DNA of 64,000 nucleotides from Paracoccaceae bacterium (GCA_014872875.1 WKFI01000012.1:248001-312000); one strand, 5' to 3'; shown: positions 1-8,443, counted from the stretch's first letter. The notes: generated by a model from the sequence alone, not told the origin. Numbers and translations: made by a program.

Positions 1-2
1 TG

Positions 3-293
3 AACTTCCCAATTGCCCGCAACGGCGGCAATGCCACGCGAACCAATTACGCGGGGCGAGTCCTGATGCATCTGAACCGCTTCCCCAGCGGCCGCGTATC
101 AGCCCGGGGGAGCGTCCGCGTGATGTTCGAAATCAACCCCGATGGAACATTGGCCTGGGTACAGGTTATCGACAGCGGTGTAGGGTCCGCCATCGATCTG
201 GCCGCACGGTCCCAAGTCCGCCGCGCGTCCCCCTTTCCTGTCCCGCCTGACGGGAAAAGCCACAGGCTGAGTTTCGTCTACAGCTCAAAGTGA
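3..293 (+). CDS. TonB-family C-terminal domain protein (5' truncated)
   Basis: The frame is open from the window edge and stops at 293, so only the last ~96 residues are seen. They fit the C-terminal domain of TonB-type energy transducers: a Tyr-Ala-Gly-Arg-Val segment, then a beta strand with FEINPDGTLAWVQV and a later SPFPVPPDGKSHRLSF segment, the usual order in TonB_C domains. Such proteins couple inner-membrane proton motive force to outer-membrane receptors. The N-terminal membrane anchor and proline-rich linker must lie upstream of the window. No exbB/exbD is visible on this side. An internal ATG at 66 is unlikely to be the true start because the domain homology begins before it. Confidence 0.7.
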   Translation, partial: NFPIARNGGNATRTNYAGRVLMHLNRFPSGRVSARGSVRVMFEINPDGTLAWVQVIDSGVGSAIDLAARSQVRRASPFPVPPDGKSHRLSFVYSSK

Positions 294-429
294 GTCTCAA
301 GCGGACCGGTCGCCGCTTCGAAGACGACAGGAATCACATAACAAAGGACAGGAATCGCGCCTCTCACCGCCGCTGCGACAGGGCACATTAGCCCCATCAC
401 GACCCACCCAACCGATGATGGAGCACCAG

Positions 430-1380
430 ATGAAACTGACGACCCTGACAACCGCTGCAACGCTGCTGGCATCAACCGCTCTGGCCGATATTGAAACCCG
501 TACGGTGAGCTTTGAAAACCAGGGCGTGACCCTGTCCGGCACGCTGTACCTGCCGGATGGTCATGATGGCACACCGTTGCCGACCGTGGTGGTCACCGGT
601 GCCTGGACCTCGGTTCAGGAACAGATGCCAGCAAACTACGCGCGTGAAATGGCCGAGCGGGGCTTTGCCGCCTTTACCTTTGACTTCCGGGGCTGGGGCA
701 AGTCCGGCGATCTGCCGCAGAATGTTCGCTTCGTCGAAAGCCCCGAAGCGAAAACCGAAGACATTTCCCGTGCCTTCGAATTCGTCGCCACCCTGCCCGA
801 AGTGGATGCCAGGCGGATCAACGGTTTGGGCATCTGCGCCTCGGCGGGCTATATGGTCGATGCCGTTTCGGGTAACCCGCTGGTCCAGCGCGTCGGCCTT
901 GTCGCGCCATGGCTGCAGAACGAAGAGATCGTCGAAGCGGTTTACGGTGGCACTGAAGGCGTCACAGGCTTGATCGCCATGTCCCGCGAGGCCGAAGCCG
1001 CCGGAGGCCAGATCATCCCTGCCGCCGGCCCCGAAGGCGCCGAAGGCGTGCTGATGCCGATCGGAGGCTACTACTACGAAGCTGATCGCGGTGCGATCCC
1101 GGAATATGACAATCAGTGGAACAATGCAGGCTGGGAAGGCTGGTTGACCTATCACCCGGCCGACAACCCCCAGCGCCTGGATAAACCGCTGGCCGTTGTT
1201 CATTCCGAAAGCGCCGCGATCCCGCAGGGCGTCCGCAGCTTCCTGTCAGGCTTTACCGGTGACGCCACCATGCAGTGGCTGGAGGACGTGACCCAGTTCG
1301 ATTTCTACGACAATCCCGAAGATGTCGAACGCGCGGCCGATACCGTTGCCGCCCACTTCCGTGCCGGGACCGACTCCTGA
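430..1380 (+). CDS. exported alpha/beta hydrolase (YcjY / dienelactone-hydrolase-like), paralogue 1
   Basis: The product is 316 residues. The start at 430 is chosen because GGAG precedes it at proper spacing and it begins a clean signal peptide (MKLTTLTTAATLLASTALA); an ATG at 415 would add five residues before it. The mature part has the alpha/beta hydrolase layout: an oxyanion segment TGAWTSVQEQ near residues 56-65, FDFRGWGKS near 84-92 and a nucleophile elbow Gly-Ile-Cys-Ala-Ser with Cys136 at the nucleophile position, as in dienelactone hydrolase. Near the C-terminus, where related hydrolases usually have the catalytic His before Asp-x-Tyr, this protein reads Thr-Gln-Phe-Asp-Phe-Tyr-Asp. 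It is closely similar to the hydrolase at 2940. It is followed by an exported SnoaL-like gene. The substrate is unknown. Confidence 0.85.
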   Translation: MKLTTLTTAATLLASTALADIETRTVSFENQGVTLSGTLYLPDGHDGTPLPTVVVTGAWTSVQEQMPANYAREMAERGFAAFTFDFRGWGKSGDLPQNVRFVESPEAKTEDISRAFEFVATLPEVDARRINGLGICASAGYMVDAVSGNPLVQRVGLVAPWLQNEEIVEAVYGGTEGVTGLIAMSREAEAAGGQIIPAAGPEGAEGVLMPIGGYYYEADRGAIPEYDNQWNNAGWEGWLTYHPADNPQRLDKPLAVVHSESAAIPQGVRSFLSGFTGDATMQWLEDVTQFDFYDNPEDVERAADTVAAHFRAGTDS

Positions 1381-1448
1381 CCGTACGAACCCGGGGGGGC
1401 TGTCCCTGCCCCCAACCGTTCCAAAGGACATTGCAAAGGAACAGATCC

Positions 1449-1949
1449 ATGATCCGCAACTCTCTGGCGCTTTTGACCGCCGCGACCCTGAGCACAGCCG
1501 CCCTAGCCGACCCCGAACAGATCTCCCGTTCGATCACCGACATTGCCGCCGGGGCTGACCGGCAGGACTGGACCCGCGTCCGCGGCGCCTTTGCCGACAC
1601 GGTGACAGTCGATTACACCAGTCTGTGGGGCGGAGAAGCGGCAACCCAAGACGCCGACGATCTGGTGGCGGGCTGGGCCGGGTTTCTGCCTGGCTTCGAC
1701 AGCACCCATCACATGGTGACCAACCACAGTATAACCTCTTTCTCCGAAACGACTGCCACGGCCGAGGCTGATTTCACCGCAACCCACCGGATCGAGGACG
1801 GTCTGTGGGTGCTTGGCGGGCGCTATACCTATGCGTTGGAGAAATCGGGCGACCGCTGGCGTGTAACCGCCTTGACCATGACCGCCCTCTGGGAAACCGG
1901 AGACCGTGGGCTGGTCGCCCAGGCCGGAGAGCGTGCGGCGCAAAACTGA
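1449..1949 (+). CDS. exported SnoaL/NTF2-like protein 1
   Basis: The product is 166 residues with a signal peptide over about residues 1-20 (MIRNSLALLTAATLSTAALA). The ATG at 1449 has AAAGGA just upstream. The mature chain has the NTF2/SnoaL pattern: an initial helix with ITDIAAGADRQDWTRVRGAF, then VTVDYTSLWGG, then strands ending WRVTALTMTALWETGD. Such cone-shaped folds act as isomerases, cyclases, hydrolases or non-enzymatic binders. It follows the exported hydrolase by 68 bases on the same strand, so the two probably form a secreted pair. It resembles the cytosolic SnoaL-like protein at 4379 (shared Asp-Tyr-Ser/Thr-Ser and Gly-Trp...Leu-Pro-Gly-Phe-Asp segments). Confidence 0.8.
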   Translation: MIRNSLALLTAATLSTAALADPEQISRSITDIAAGADRQDWTRVRGAFADTVTVDYTSLWGGEAATQDADDLVAGWAGFLPGFDSTHHMVTNHSITSFSETTATAEADFTATHRIEDGLWVLGGRYTYALEKSGDRWRVTALTMTALWETGDRGLVAQAGERAAQN

Positions 1950-1964
1950 CACTGACTTGCGGGA

Positions 1965-2723
1965 TCACCCTGCCCGGAACGCGGCCGGGGTGGTCCCGAA
2001 CTTGCGTTTGAAATGCTGCCCGAACCGGCTGACATCCTGATACCCTACTTTCCAGGCTATCTCGGCCACGCTGTGTTTCGAGGTCTTCAACAGAACTGAC
2101 GCCAGATCCAGACGTGCCGCAATGACATATTGCAGCGGCGATTGGCCCAGCACAGTCTTGAAAGTCTTGGCAAAGCGCGTGACGCTCATCGCGGCAATGT
2201 CGGCCATCTCGGACAGAGACAGGTCTTCGGCCAGATTACTGTGAATGTAATCCAACACCCGGCGCAGCCGCTCATCCTCGATCCCGACCTGCCAATCCGG
2301 CGTCGGCATGAGCGTTTCAACCACTTGCGCGGCCAAGGCCCGCTGGAGGGTTTCGCGGTACAGTGTCCCGCCACCCAAAGCGGTGCTGGCCGTCAGGCTG
2401 AGGTTCAGCAACAACGGGTCGATATCCCCGACTATGGCGCGAAAGCCAAAGCCCCGATCCAGCCCAAACTCCGCCAGGATACTGTCCTCCAGGCTGACCA
2501 GGACCAGTTCCAGATCCTCGTCATATTCACAGACCCCATCACTGCCAGCAGGCAAGATCCAGCCCTGTGACTTGGTCAAAGGGGTATGCGTCGCCAAGGT
2601 CGAGCCATGGGCGAACCGATGCGTCGGCTGATCGTTCAGAAAAATGCCGACCGACAGCGAGGGCAGCTCGAACGCCCCCCCACCTGCGGGCAAGACCGTC
2701 TTGTTAGATAAGACATTGGACAT
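1965..2723 (-). CDS. AraC-family transcriptional regulator
   Basis: The product is 252 residues. The C-terminal ~100 residues are a double helix-turn-helix AraC domain: LSEMADIAAMSVTRFAKTFK, then SVAEIAWKVGYQDVSRFGQH and FKRKFGTTPAAFR. The N-terminal part is cupin-like and probably senses a ligand, though the ligand is not evident. The gene is divergent from the hydrolase at 2940 across a 216-base region and convergent with the exported hydrolase/SnoaL pair, so it is the likely local regulator of the whole cluster. Confidence 0.9.
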   Translation of the reverse strand: MSNVLSNKTVLPAGGGAFELPSLSVGIFLNDQPTHRFAHGSTLATHTPLTKSQGWILPAGSDGVCEYDEDLELVLVSLEDSILAEFGLDRGFGFRAIVGDIDPLLLNLSLTASTALGGGTLYRETLQRALAAQVVETLMPTPDWQVGIEDERLRRVLDYIHSNLAEDLSLSEMADIAAMSVTRFAKTFKTVLGQSPLQYVIAARLDLASVLLKTSKHSVAEIAWKVGYQDVSRFGQHFKRKFGTTPAAFRAG

Positions 2724-2939
2724 GATGCAAACCTAGGGGTTGGCAGAGACCATTTCAAAGGGTTCGCCCCCTTGGGCAAACCCCGCCCTGACACGGTGGC
2801 GTCAAGGCGCCGGTTTGTCCATCTCATAATTATACGATCTCATACATGAAAGTAGTGATTGATCAGGTGATTATCCCAAAGCGGAAACCGCTCTAGTTTT
2901 AACTCAAGCCCGCAACTCCGCTTCACAAGGATCCCCGCG
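2724..2939. promoter_or_regulatory. divergent promoter region between araC-type gene and hydrolase operon
   Basis: A 216-base intergenic region separates the AraC-family gene (leftward) from the rightward hydrolase/SnoaL/SDR operon. Bases 2822-2885 are clearly AT-richer than the surroundings and contain TGATTGATCAGG-like dyad sequence, the expected place for promoter and AraC half-sites. No exact operator can be assigned by eye. Confidence 0.4.
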
Positions 2940-3845
2940 ATGAACCGCATCACCCTGCAGAACGCGCCAGACCCAGTATCCGTGACCTCCCAAACCGTCC
3001 GGTTCGACAGCAACGGCAACAGCCTGAAGGGCACGCTGTATTTGCCGGCTCAGACCGAAGGTCCGTTGCCTGCGGTCATCGTCACCGGCGCATGGACCAC
3101 AGTGAAGGAACAGATGGCGGGGACCTATGCCCGCGAACTGGCGGCGCGCGGTCAGGCAGCCTTGGCGTTCGACTTCACCGGGTGGGGCGAAAGCGAAGGT
3201 AAACCGCGATTTGTCGAAGACCCGGCCACCAAGACAGCTGATATTCGCGCAGCGGCGGCTTACTTGGCTTCACGTAATGATGTGGACGGCGCCCGGATTT
3301 CGGGTCTCGGGGTTTGCGCATCCTCGGGATACATGGCCGCGGCGGTTGCCGATGATCCGCTTTTGCAAAAGGTGGCGCTGGTTGCCCCGTGGCTGCACGA
3401 TCCGGAAATGGCCAAAGGCATCTATGGCGGGCCTGAAATGGCCGCAAACCTGATCGCCGCGTCCGAGGCCGAAGGAGCAAGTGACACCGTGCTGCTCGGG
3501 GCGTCGGCCACGGATGAAAACAGCGTCATGTATCAGGCCCCCTATTATACCGAAGAAGACCGCGGCCTGATCCCGGCCTATGACAACAAATTCTCGGTCG
3601 CGTCCTGGAAACCCTGGCTGACTTATGACGCACAGGTCAGCGCCGACCGCCTGACCAAGCCGATGCTGATGGTCGGTTCTGCCTCGATCGCGCTGCCCGC
3701 TGGGGCCGCCGCCTACGAGGCGCGCACCAAGGCGCCGCTGGAAAAGCTGTGGTTGGGCGAAGACGTCACCCAGTTCGATTTCTACGATCGTCAGGACGCC
3801 GTGACAGCCGCGGCCGACGCCGTGGCCGATTTTCTGAACGCCTGA
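2940..3845 (+). CDS. cytosolic alpha/beta hydrolase (YcjY / dienelactone-hydrolase-like), paralogue 2
   Basis: The product is 301 residues without a signal peptide, starting at an ATG preceded by AAGGA. It parallels paralogue 1 throughout: TGAWTTVKEQ near 49-58, FDFTGWGES near 78-86, the elbow Gly-Val-Cys-Ala-Ser with Cys126, APWL after it, and the same C-terminal Thr-Gln-Phe-Asp-Phe-Tyr-Asp where a catalytic His would be expected. The two therefore look like a duplicated enzyme with one exported and one cytosolic form. It leads an operon of SnoaL-like proteins, an SDR and a flavodoxin-fold reductase. The substrate is unknown. Confidence 0.85.
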   Translation: MNRITLQNAPDPVSVTSQTVRFDSNGNSLKGTLYLPAQTEGPLPAVIVTGAWTTVKEQMAGTYARELAARGQAALAFDFTGWGESEGKPRFVEDPATKTADIRAAAAYLASRNDVDGARISGLGVCASSGYMAAAVADDPLLQKVALVAPWLHDPEMAKGIYGGPEMAANLIAASEAEGASDTVLLGASATDENSVMYQAPYYTEEDRGLIPAYDNKFSVASWKPWLTYDAQVSADRLTKPMLMVGSASIALPAGAAAYEARTKAPLEKLWLGEDVTQFDFYDRQDAVTAAADAVADFLNA

Positions 3846-3856
3846 AAGGACAGGAC

Positions 3857-4351
3857 ATGAAACACTTGCTCACCCCCATCGCAGTTGGCCTGTCACTGGC
3901 TTGTGCTCAGCCCACGCTCGCGGCCTCTCCCGAAGACAATATTCAGGTCGTTCAGGATTTCTTTGCCGCCTATGGAGCACAGGATCTGGATGGGATTGCC
4001 GCCGTCATGGACGAAAACGTTCAATGGTACATCCCCGGACGTCACCCTCTGTCCGGGACCAAGAACGGCCGGGACGAGGTTCTGGCGTTCTTCGCCCAGC
4101 TCGGGGTAGCGGGGTTCCAGGCGGAACCGATCTATTTCGGCGCAGACGAGACCCATGTGGTCGACATCCATCGCGGCTGGTCCAACGCCGACGGCAAGCC
4201 CAATGTCGATACGATCTGGGCACTGGTCTACCGGATCGAGGACGGCAAGATCGTCGAGGCCACCAACCTGAGCGCCGATCAGGACGCGGCCAATACCTTC
4301 TTCTGGTCACAATACGATCTCGCCCCGGTGCCGGACCGTCTGGCTGACTAA
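3857..4351 (+). CDS. exported SnoaL/NTF2-like protein 2
   Basis: The product is 164 residues with a signal peptide (MKHLLTPIAVGLSLACAQPTLA). The mature domain is a typical SnoaL-like/KSI-fold sequence: VVQDFFAAYGAQDLDGIAAV, VQWYIPGRHPLSG, RDEVLAFFAQLG, and DTIWALVYRIEDGKIVEATN. It lies 11 bases after the hydrolase at 2940, so it is co-transcribed with a hydrolase that lacks a signal peptide. The pairing of exported and cytosolic products is thus mixed in this operon. Its PGRHPLSG loop is typical of the family members annotated as ketosteroid-isomerase-like; the activity is unknown. Confidence 0.8.
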   Translation: MKHLLTPIAVGLSLACAQPTLAASPEDNIQVVQDFFAAYGAQDLDGIAAVMDENVQWYIPGRHPLSGTKNGRDEVLAFFAQLGVAGFQAEPIYFGADETHVVDIHRGWSNADGKPNVDTIWALVYRIEDGKIVEATNLSADQDAANTFFWSQYDLAPVPDRLAD

Positions 4352-4378
4352 GACACGTTTTCCCGTCAGGTACACTGC

Positions 4379-4837
4379 ATGACCCAAGATATCAAAAACA
4401 CTGTCCAATCCTTTTTCGCCGCGATTGACGCGCGGGATTGGGCTCACGCACAGGAACTGATGACCGACCCGTTCCACCTGGATTACTCCAGCTTCGGCGC
4501 AGGCCCCGGTAAGGACCTTGACCCGGCAGATATTCTGAACGGCTGGAAAGCCATCCTGCCGGGTTTTGACGTAACTCAACACCATCTCGGGCCGTTTAAC
4601 ATCGACACTCATGGTGACACGGCAACTGTCCGCGCCTCGGTCATCGCAACCCACCAGATTGCCGGTGCGCAAGGTGGAGAAATCTGGACCGTCTACGGTG
4701 ATTACACACTTAAACTGGTGCGCAACACGGGCTGGAAGCTCAGCGCGAACCGCTTCAACTTCCGGTTCCTGACCGGAAATGGCGAGCTGCCTGCCCGGGC
4801 ACAGGCCCGCTGTGCGGCACAGGGAGACACGGTATGA
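4379..4837 (+). CDS. cytosolic SnoaL/NTF2-like protein 3
   Basis: The product is 152 residues with no signal peptide. It begins [20 protein letters not shown], the usual first helix of the NTF2-like fold, followed by [18 protein letters not shown] and [18 protein letters not shown]. The closest relative in the window is the exported protein at 1449 (same Asp-Tyr-Ser/Thr-Ser and Leu-Pro-Gly-Phe-Asp positions), consistent with a duplication. Its last four bases overlap the SDR start (ATGA), which indicates translational coupling. Confidence 0.8.
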   Translation: MTQDIKNTVQSFFAAIDARDWAHAQELMTDPFHLDYSSFGAGPGKDLDPADILNGWKAILPGFDVTQHHLGPFNIDTHGDTATVRASVIATHQIAGAQGGEIWTVYGDYTLKLVRNTGWKLSANRFNFRFLTGNGELPARAQARCAAQGDTV

Positions 4838-5490
4838 AACGTGCGCTTGTGACCGGAGCAAACCGGGGCATCGGGCTTGCCATCGCCAAGGGGTTGGCCG
4901 AACAGGGGCACATGGTCTGGCTGGGTGCTCGCGATCTGACAGCAGGGCAAAGTGCAGCTGACCGGATCGGAGCCACTGCCGTGCAGCTGGACGTGGCCGA
5001 CCGCGACAGCATCTCCTTGGCGCTGAAGCAGACCGGCCCTCTGGACATCCTCGTCAACAACGCCGGGACGCTGGGCGCGGGCAGCGTTCTGAACGACCCA
5101 CAGGATTTCGAGACATCGATGGCCGTCATGGTACACGGCCCCTACCACCTGATGCATCTGGCGACCCCGCACATGGTGGAACAGGGCTATGGCCGTATCG
5201 TCAATGTCTCTTCCGGCTGGGGGGCGTTTGCCGATGGCGTTGCGGGACCCGGCGCTTATGGCGTGGCCAAGGCGGCGCTGAACGCCCTGACCGTGGCGGC
5301 CGCGCGTACCCTGCCCAGCACCGTCAAAGTCAACGCCATGTGCCCCGGCTGGGTGCGCACCCGCATGGGTGGGATGGGGGCCAGCCGCTCTCCCGAAGAA
5401 GGGGCCGACACCGCATTGTGGCTGGCCACGCTGGACCGGAACGGCCCGACCGGAGGCTTTTTCCGCGATCGCAAACCGATTGAGTGGTGA
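4834..5490 (+). CDS. short-chain dehydrogenase/reductase
   Basis: The product is 218 residues, a compact classical SDR. The cofactor motif TGANRGIG is at residues 7-14, the NNAG motif follows near residue 74, the catalytic Ser sits in VNVSSGW and the Tyr-x3-Lys pair in [10 protein letters not shown], then [11 protein letters not shown]. It should oxidise or reduce a small alcohol/carbonyl with NAD(P)H. It overlaps the preceding SnoaL-like gene by four bases and is followed by another SnoaL-like gene, so it acts in the same pathway. Confidence 0.88.
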   Translation: MKRALVTGANRGIGLAIAKGLAEQGHMVWLGARDLTAGQSAADRIGATAVQLDVADRDSISLALKQTGPLDILVNNAGTLGAGSVLNDPQDFETSMAVMVHGPYHLMHLATPHMVEQGYGRIVNVSSGWGAFADGVAGPGAYGVAKAALNALTVAAARTLPSTVKVNAMCPGWVRTRMGGMGASRSPEEGADTALWLATLDRNGPTGGFFRDRKPIEW

Positions 5491-5495
5491 GACCG

Positions 5496-5888
5496 ATGAA
5501 AGATACAACCAACGTCACCAGCTTCATCGCCGACTGGTTCGAGCGTTTCGACCAACTTGCCCCAATCGGCTCCTTCTTGCCCGATCTCCACCCTCAAGTG
5601 CATTGGGACATGCCTGACACCGACCCCGATCTGCACGGGCATGACCGGGTTCGCGACTGGTACGACAAAGTTCTGGCCACCTTCACACGCCCCACGGAAC
5701 ACCATGTCACCGACATTCAGGTTTCAGACCATGACGCAACCTTCAACGTGCTGTTTCGCGGTCGCACCCATCAGGGAGAGCTGATCGAACTCTCGGTTCG
5801 TGAAACCTGGCGCTTCGAGATCCGGGCAGATGGCCGCCCGCTGATCACGCAATATTCCGCATCCCTACCATATGAGGCACCCCAATGA
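5496..5888 (+). CDS. SnoaL/NTF2-like protein 4
   Basis: The product is about 130 residues; the ATG at 5496 follows the SDR stop by five bases. An ATG at 5484 inside the SDR is possible but less likely. The sequence TSFIADWFERFDQLAPIGSF, a WDMPDTDPDLHGHDRVRDWY stretch and later HVTDIQVSDHDATFNVLFRG fit the NTF2-like fold. No signal peptide is seen. The stop overlaps the start of the next gene (ATGA at 5885), so it is tightly coupled to the flavodoxin-fold reductase. Confidence 0.72.
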   Translation: MKDTTNVTSFIADWFERFDQLAPIGSFLPDLHPQVHWDMPDTDPDLHGHDRVRDWYDKVLATFTRPTEHHVTDIQVSDHDATFNVLFRGRTHQGELIELSVRETWRFEIRADGRPLITQYSASLPYEAPQ

Positions 5889-6487
5889 AGACCCTTGTCC
5901 TGACGGCACACCCAAATCTGACCAAGTCGCGCATCAACCGCGCATGGTTCGACATGCTGTCGCAAACACAAGACATCACCACCCGCGACCTGACATCGGT
6001 CGGCGGCCCCAAGATGCAATTCGATCTGGCCACAGAGCAGGCGCTGCTGCTGGCGCATGATCGCATCGTGTTCCAGTTCCCGTTCTACTGGTATTCTGCC
6101 CCGCCAGTTCTGAAAGCATGGATGGACCAGGTGCTGACATATGGCTTTGCCTATGGCCCCGGTGGCGACCAGCTGAAAGGGCGCGAGTTCCTGATCCTCG
6201 TCTCGACCGGTGGCCCGGCCGACAGCTATCACGCGGGAGGCTATAACAACTTCTCGATGGACGAATTCCTGAAACCATTCCAGCAGACGGCAAACCTGAC
6301 CGGCATGACCTATCTGCGCCCCTTCGTAGCGCATGGCATGGCACAGGCCACTCCGGACCAGATCCAAACGGGACTGCCTGCCATGTTGGCCCACCTGACC
6401 AATCCCGTATTGGATCCCAAGGTGAAACAGGCCCGTCTGCTGGCCGAGTTGGCCGCTGATCCGGTCAAGGCTGCTGCCGTCAGCTGA
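5885..6487 (+). CDS. NAD(P)H-dependent flavodoxin-fold oxidoreductase (KefF/MdaB type)
   Basis: The product is 200 residues. It opens with LVLTAHPN, the phosphate-binding start of the flavodoxin-like quinone reductases, and has the signature FQFPFYWYSAPPVLKAWMDQ near residues 60-80 followed by VLTYGFAYG. Proteins of this type are FMN- or FAD-dependent two-electron quinone reductases, some serving as ancillary subunits of Kef efflux systems; no kef gene is nearby. It ends the hydrolase/SnoaL operon and overlaps the convergent LysR gene by eight bases. Confidence 0.87.
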   Translation: MKTLVLTAHPNLTKSRINRAWFDMLSQTQDITTRDLTSVGGPKMQFDLATEQALLLAHDRIVFQFPFYWYSAPPVLKAWMDQVLTYGFAYGPGGDQLKGREFLILVSTGGPADSYHAGGYNNFSMDEFLKPFQQTANLTGMTYLRPFVAHGMAQATPDQIQTGLPAMLAHLTNPVLDPKVKQARLLAELAADPVKAAAVS

Positions 6488-7316
6488 GCGTGACGAAATC
6501 GATCAGGTTGCGCACCCGGGCCGGCAGCAAACGTCGGCTCGGGTATAACGCATACATGTCACGGGTGATGGGGATGGCCCCGTCCACTGAAACCTCGCAC
6601 AGGCCCGCACCAACCATGTCCCGGGGCAGGATGGTGATCCCCATATTTCGCTGTGCCGCCCCGTCTAGCATATCAAGCGTGTCGAACTCATGTGCGATGA
6701 TCGACGGTTTGATCTGTTCGCCCGTGCGCATCAGCCATGGCTGGCGCGACACAAGCGCCGGCAGTTGCGGAAGCCGGTCGCGAGAGATTGCGTCTTGTAG
6801 GTCATGCTCCGCGACAAAGCCATCGCCGGCACAAAAACAATACTCCAACGTCCAGAGTCGGCGGATCACCAAACTGGAGTCGTCCAACGGGCCGACCCTA
6901 AAGGCCAAGTCGATATTGTCGCGGAAGAAATCCAAGATCTCGTTGGTTGCGGTCACGTCCAGTCTGACCCCCGAATGAGCCTGTGCGAAATCCAGCAGCA
7001 TCGGTCCGATCCGGCTTTGGACCGCGACGGGCGGCGCCGTGATCCGGATCGTCTGCCTGCCTGCCACATCGGCAAAACCCGCGATCTCCTGCAAAGCCTC
7101 AACCGGGCCCTGACAGCGATCCATCAGGCGCCGCCCCTCTTCGGTCAGCCGAACCTTGCGGGTTGTGCGTTCGAACAGCTTGACCCCCAGATGATCCTCA
7201 AGTTCGGCAATCCGGCGACTGACCCGGCTCAGCGGAATATCCAGCCGGGCAGCAGCTTCGGAAAAGCTCAAATGTCTGGCGACGGCCGTGAACAATGCAA
7301 GATCGTTGTAGATCAT
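6480..7316 (-). CDS. LysR-family transcriptional regulator
   Basis: The product is 278 residues from the ATG at 7316; a further upstream ATG at 7361 would add 15 residues with poor fit to the family start. The N-terminal winged helix reads FTAVARHLSFSEAAARLDIP, SRVSRRIAELEDHLGVKLFE and RTTRKVRLTEEG. The C-terminal part is a substrate-binding-like sensor domain. It is divergent from the quinone oxidoreductase at 7414, its likely target; such pairs often respond to quinones or electrophiles. Confidence 0.9.
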   Translation of the reverse strand: MIYNDLALFTAVARHLSFSEAAARLDIPLSRVSRRIAELEDHLGVKLFERTTRKVRLTEEGRRLMDRCQGPVEALQEIAGFADVAGRQTIRITAPPVAVQSRIGPMLLDFAQAHSGVRLDVTATNEILDFFRDNIDLAFRVGPLDDSSLVIRRLWTLEYCFCAGDGFVAEHDLQDAISRDRLPQLPALVSRQPWLMRTGEQIKPSIIAHEFDTLDMLDGAAQRNMGITILPRDMVGAGLCEVSVDGAIPITRDMYALYPSRRLLPARVRNLIDFVTLS

Positions 7317-7342
7317 TATATCACCAGCAAGATTATATCTCT

Positions 7343-7354
7343 TATTCTGGAATA
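7343..7354. promoter_or_regulatory. candidate LysR operator dyad
   Basis: TATTC-TG-GAATA forms a perfect short inverted repeat in the 97-base divergent region between the LysR gene and the quinone oxidoreductase. It sits inside an AT-rich segment, as LysR-type operators commonly do. The assignment is by position and symmetry only. Confidence 0.3.
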
Positions 7355-7413
7355 TTATCACACTGCTCTGTGGGCGCTAGGTTTGTTTGAACCCAAGCTC
7401 ATCGGAGAAAGAC

Positions 7414-8409
7414 ATGTCTTACGCAATCCAGATGCCCGCCATCGGCGGCCCCGACGTTCTGAGCCAGGTGGAGTTCAACCAGCCACAACCGGGTCCCGGC
7501 GAAATCCTGATCCGCAACCGGGCGGCCGCGGTGAACTTCATAGACACGATCATTCGCCAGGGCGAAATGCCTGATGGTATTATGCCTGCCTTGCCCCACA
7601 TCCCCGGAGTTGAGGGCGCGGGTGTCGTCGAAGGCCTCGGCGAAGGAGTCACCGGGTTTGCCCTGGGTGATCGGGTAGCGTGGATGGGGTCGATCGGTGC
7701 GGCAGGATATGGCAGTCACAGCGTGATTGCGGCCCCTTATGTCACACGGATAGCAGACGACGTACCCTTTGCAACCGCTGCGGCCCTGCCGGTGAATGCC
7801 ATGACCGCCTGGCAAATGTTGGTCAATCTGGGCGGTGCTGCTGCTGAAAAAACGGTTCTGGTTCACGCTGCGGCGGGCGGTGTCGGCACCATGATCCAGC
7901 ATATCGCCAAACATCTGGGCATGACAGTCATCGCCTCGGCCAGCACCGACAAGCTGGATTACGCTCGGGCGCAAGGCGCGGATTTCGTCGTAGACTACCG
8001 CCGTGAAAACGTCACGACCCGCGTCAAGGAACTGACCGGCGGGCGGGGTGTCGATCTGACACTCAACCCCATCTCGGGCGACACGCTGAAATCCGATCTC
8101 GATGCGCTTGCGCCGTTGGGTACAGCTGTCGTTTTCGGCTTTCTGGCCGGACCGCCCAACGGATCCTTTGCCCAGGACATGGTTCCGCATTTCCAGAAAT
8201 CCGTTGCCGTCCGACTGAGCGACATCTACACCTACTTCACGGCTCAGCCACAGGCGTTCAACGCCGACATGGCCCGGATCTTTGACCTTCTGTCACAGGG
8301 TATCCTGCGCCCCCAGATCACCGAGATTCCGTTGGAAAATGCCGCTGAGGCACATCGCAGGCTGGAAACCGGCAAAACCACCGGCAAACTCGTCCTGACC
8401 GTGGATTAA
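7414..8409 (+). CDS. zinc-free NAD(P)H:quinone oxidoreductase (MDR superfamily)
   Basis: The product is 331 residues from the ATG at 7414, preceded by GGAGAAAG. It has the medium-chain reductase layout without structural zinc cysteines: an N-terminal GroES-like domain containing NFIDTIIRQG and PHIPGVEGAGVV, then the nucleotide-binding HAAAGGVGTM motif near residue 147, and a closing GKTTGKLVLTVD, typical of QOR proteins. It reduces quinones or activated enones with NADPH. The gene is divergent from the LysR regulator at 6480. Confidence 0.92.
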   Translation: MSYAIQMPAIGGPDVLSQVEFNQPQPGPGEILIRNRAAAVNFIDTIIRQGEMPDGIMPALPHIPGVEGAGVVEGLGEGVTGFALGDRVAWMGSIGAAGYGSHSVIAAPYVTRIADDVPFATAAALPVNAMTAWQMLVNLGGAAAEKTVLVHAAAGGVGTMIQHIAKHLGMTVIASASTDKLDYARAQGADFVVDYRRENVTTRVKELTGGRGVDLTLNPISGDTLKSDLDALAPLGTAVVFGFLAGPPNGSFAQDMVPHFQKSVAVRLSDIYTYFTAQPQAFNADMARIFDLLSQGILRPQITEIPLENAAEAHRRLETGKTTGKLVLTVD

Positions 8410-8443
8410 GGTCTCTCCACGATCAGAACACAGGTTCCCGCCG

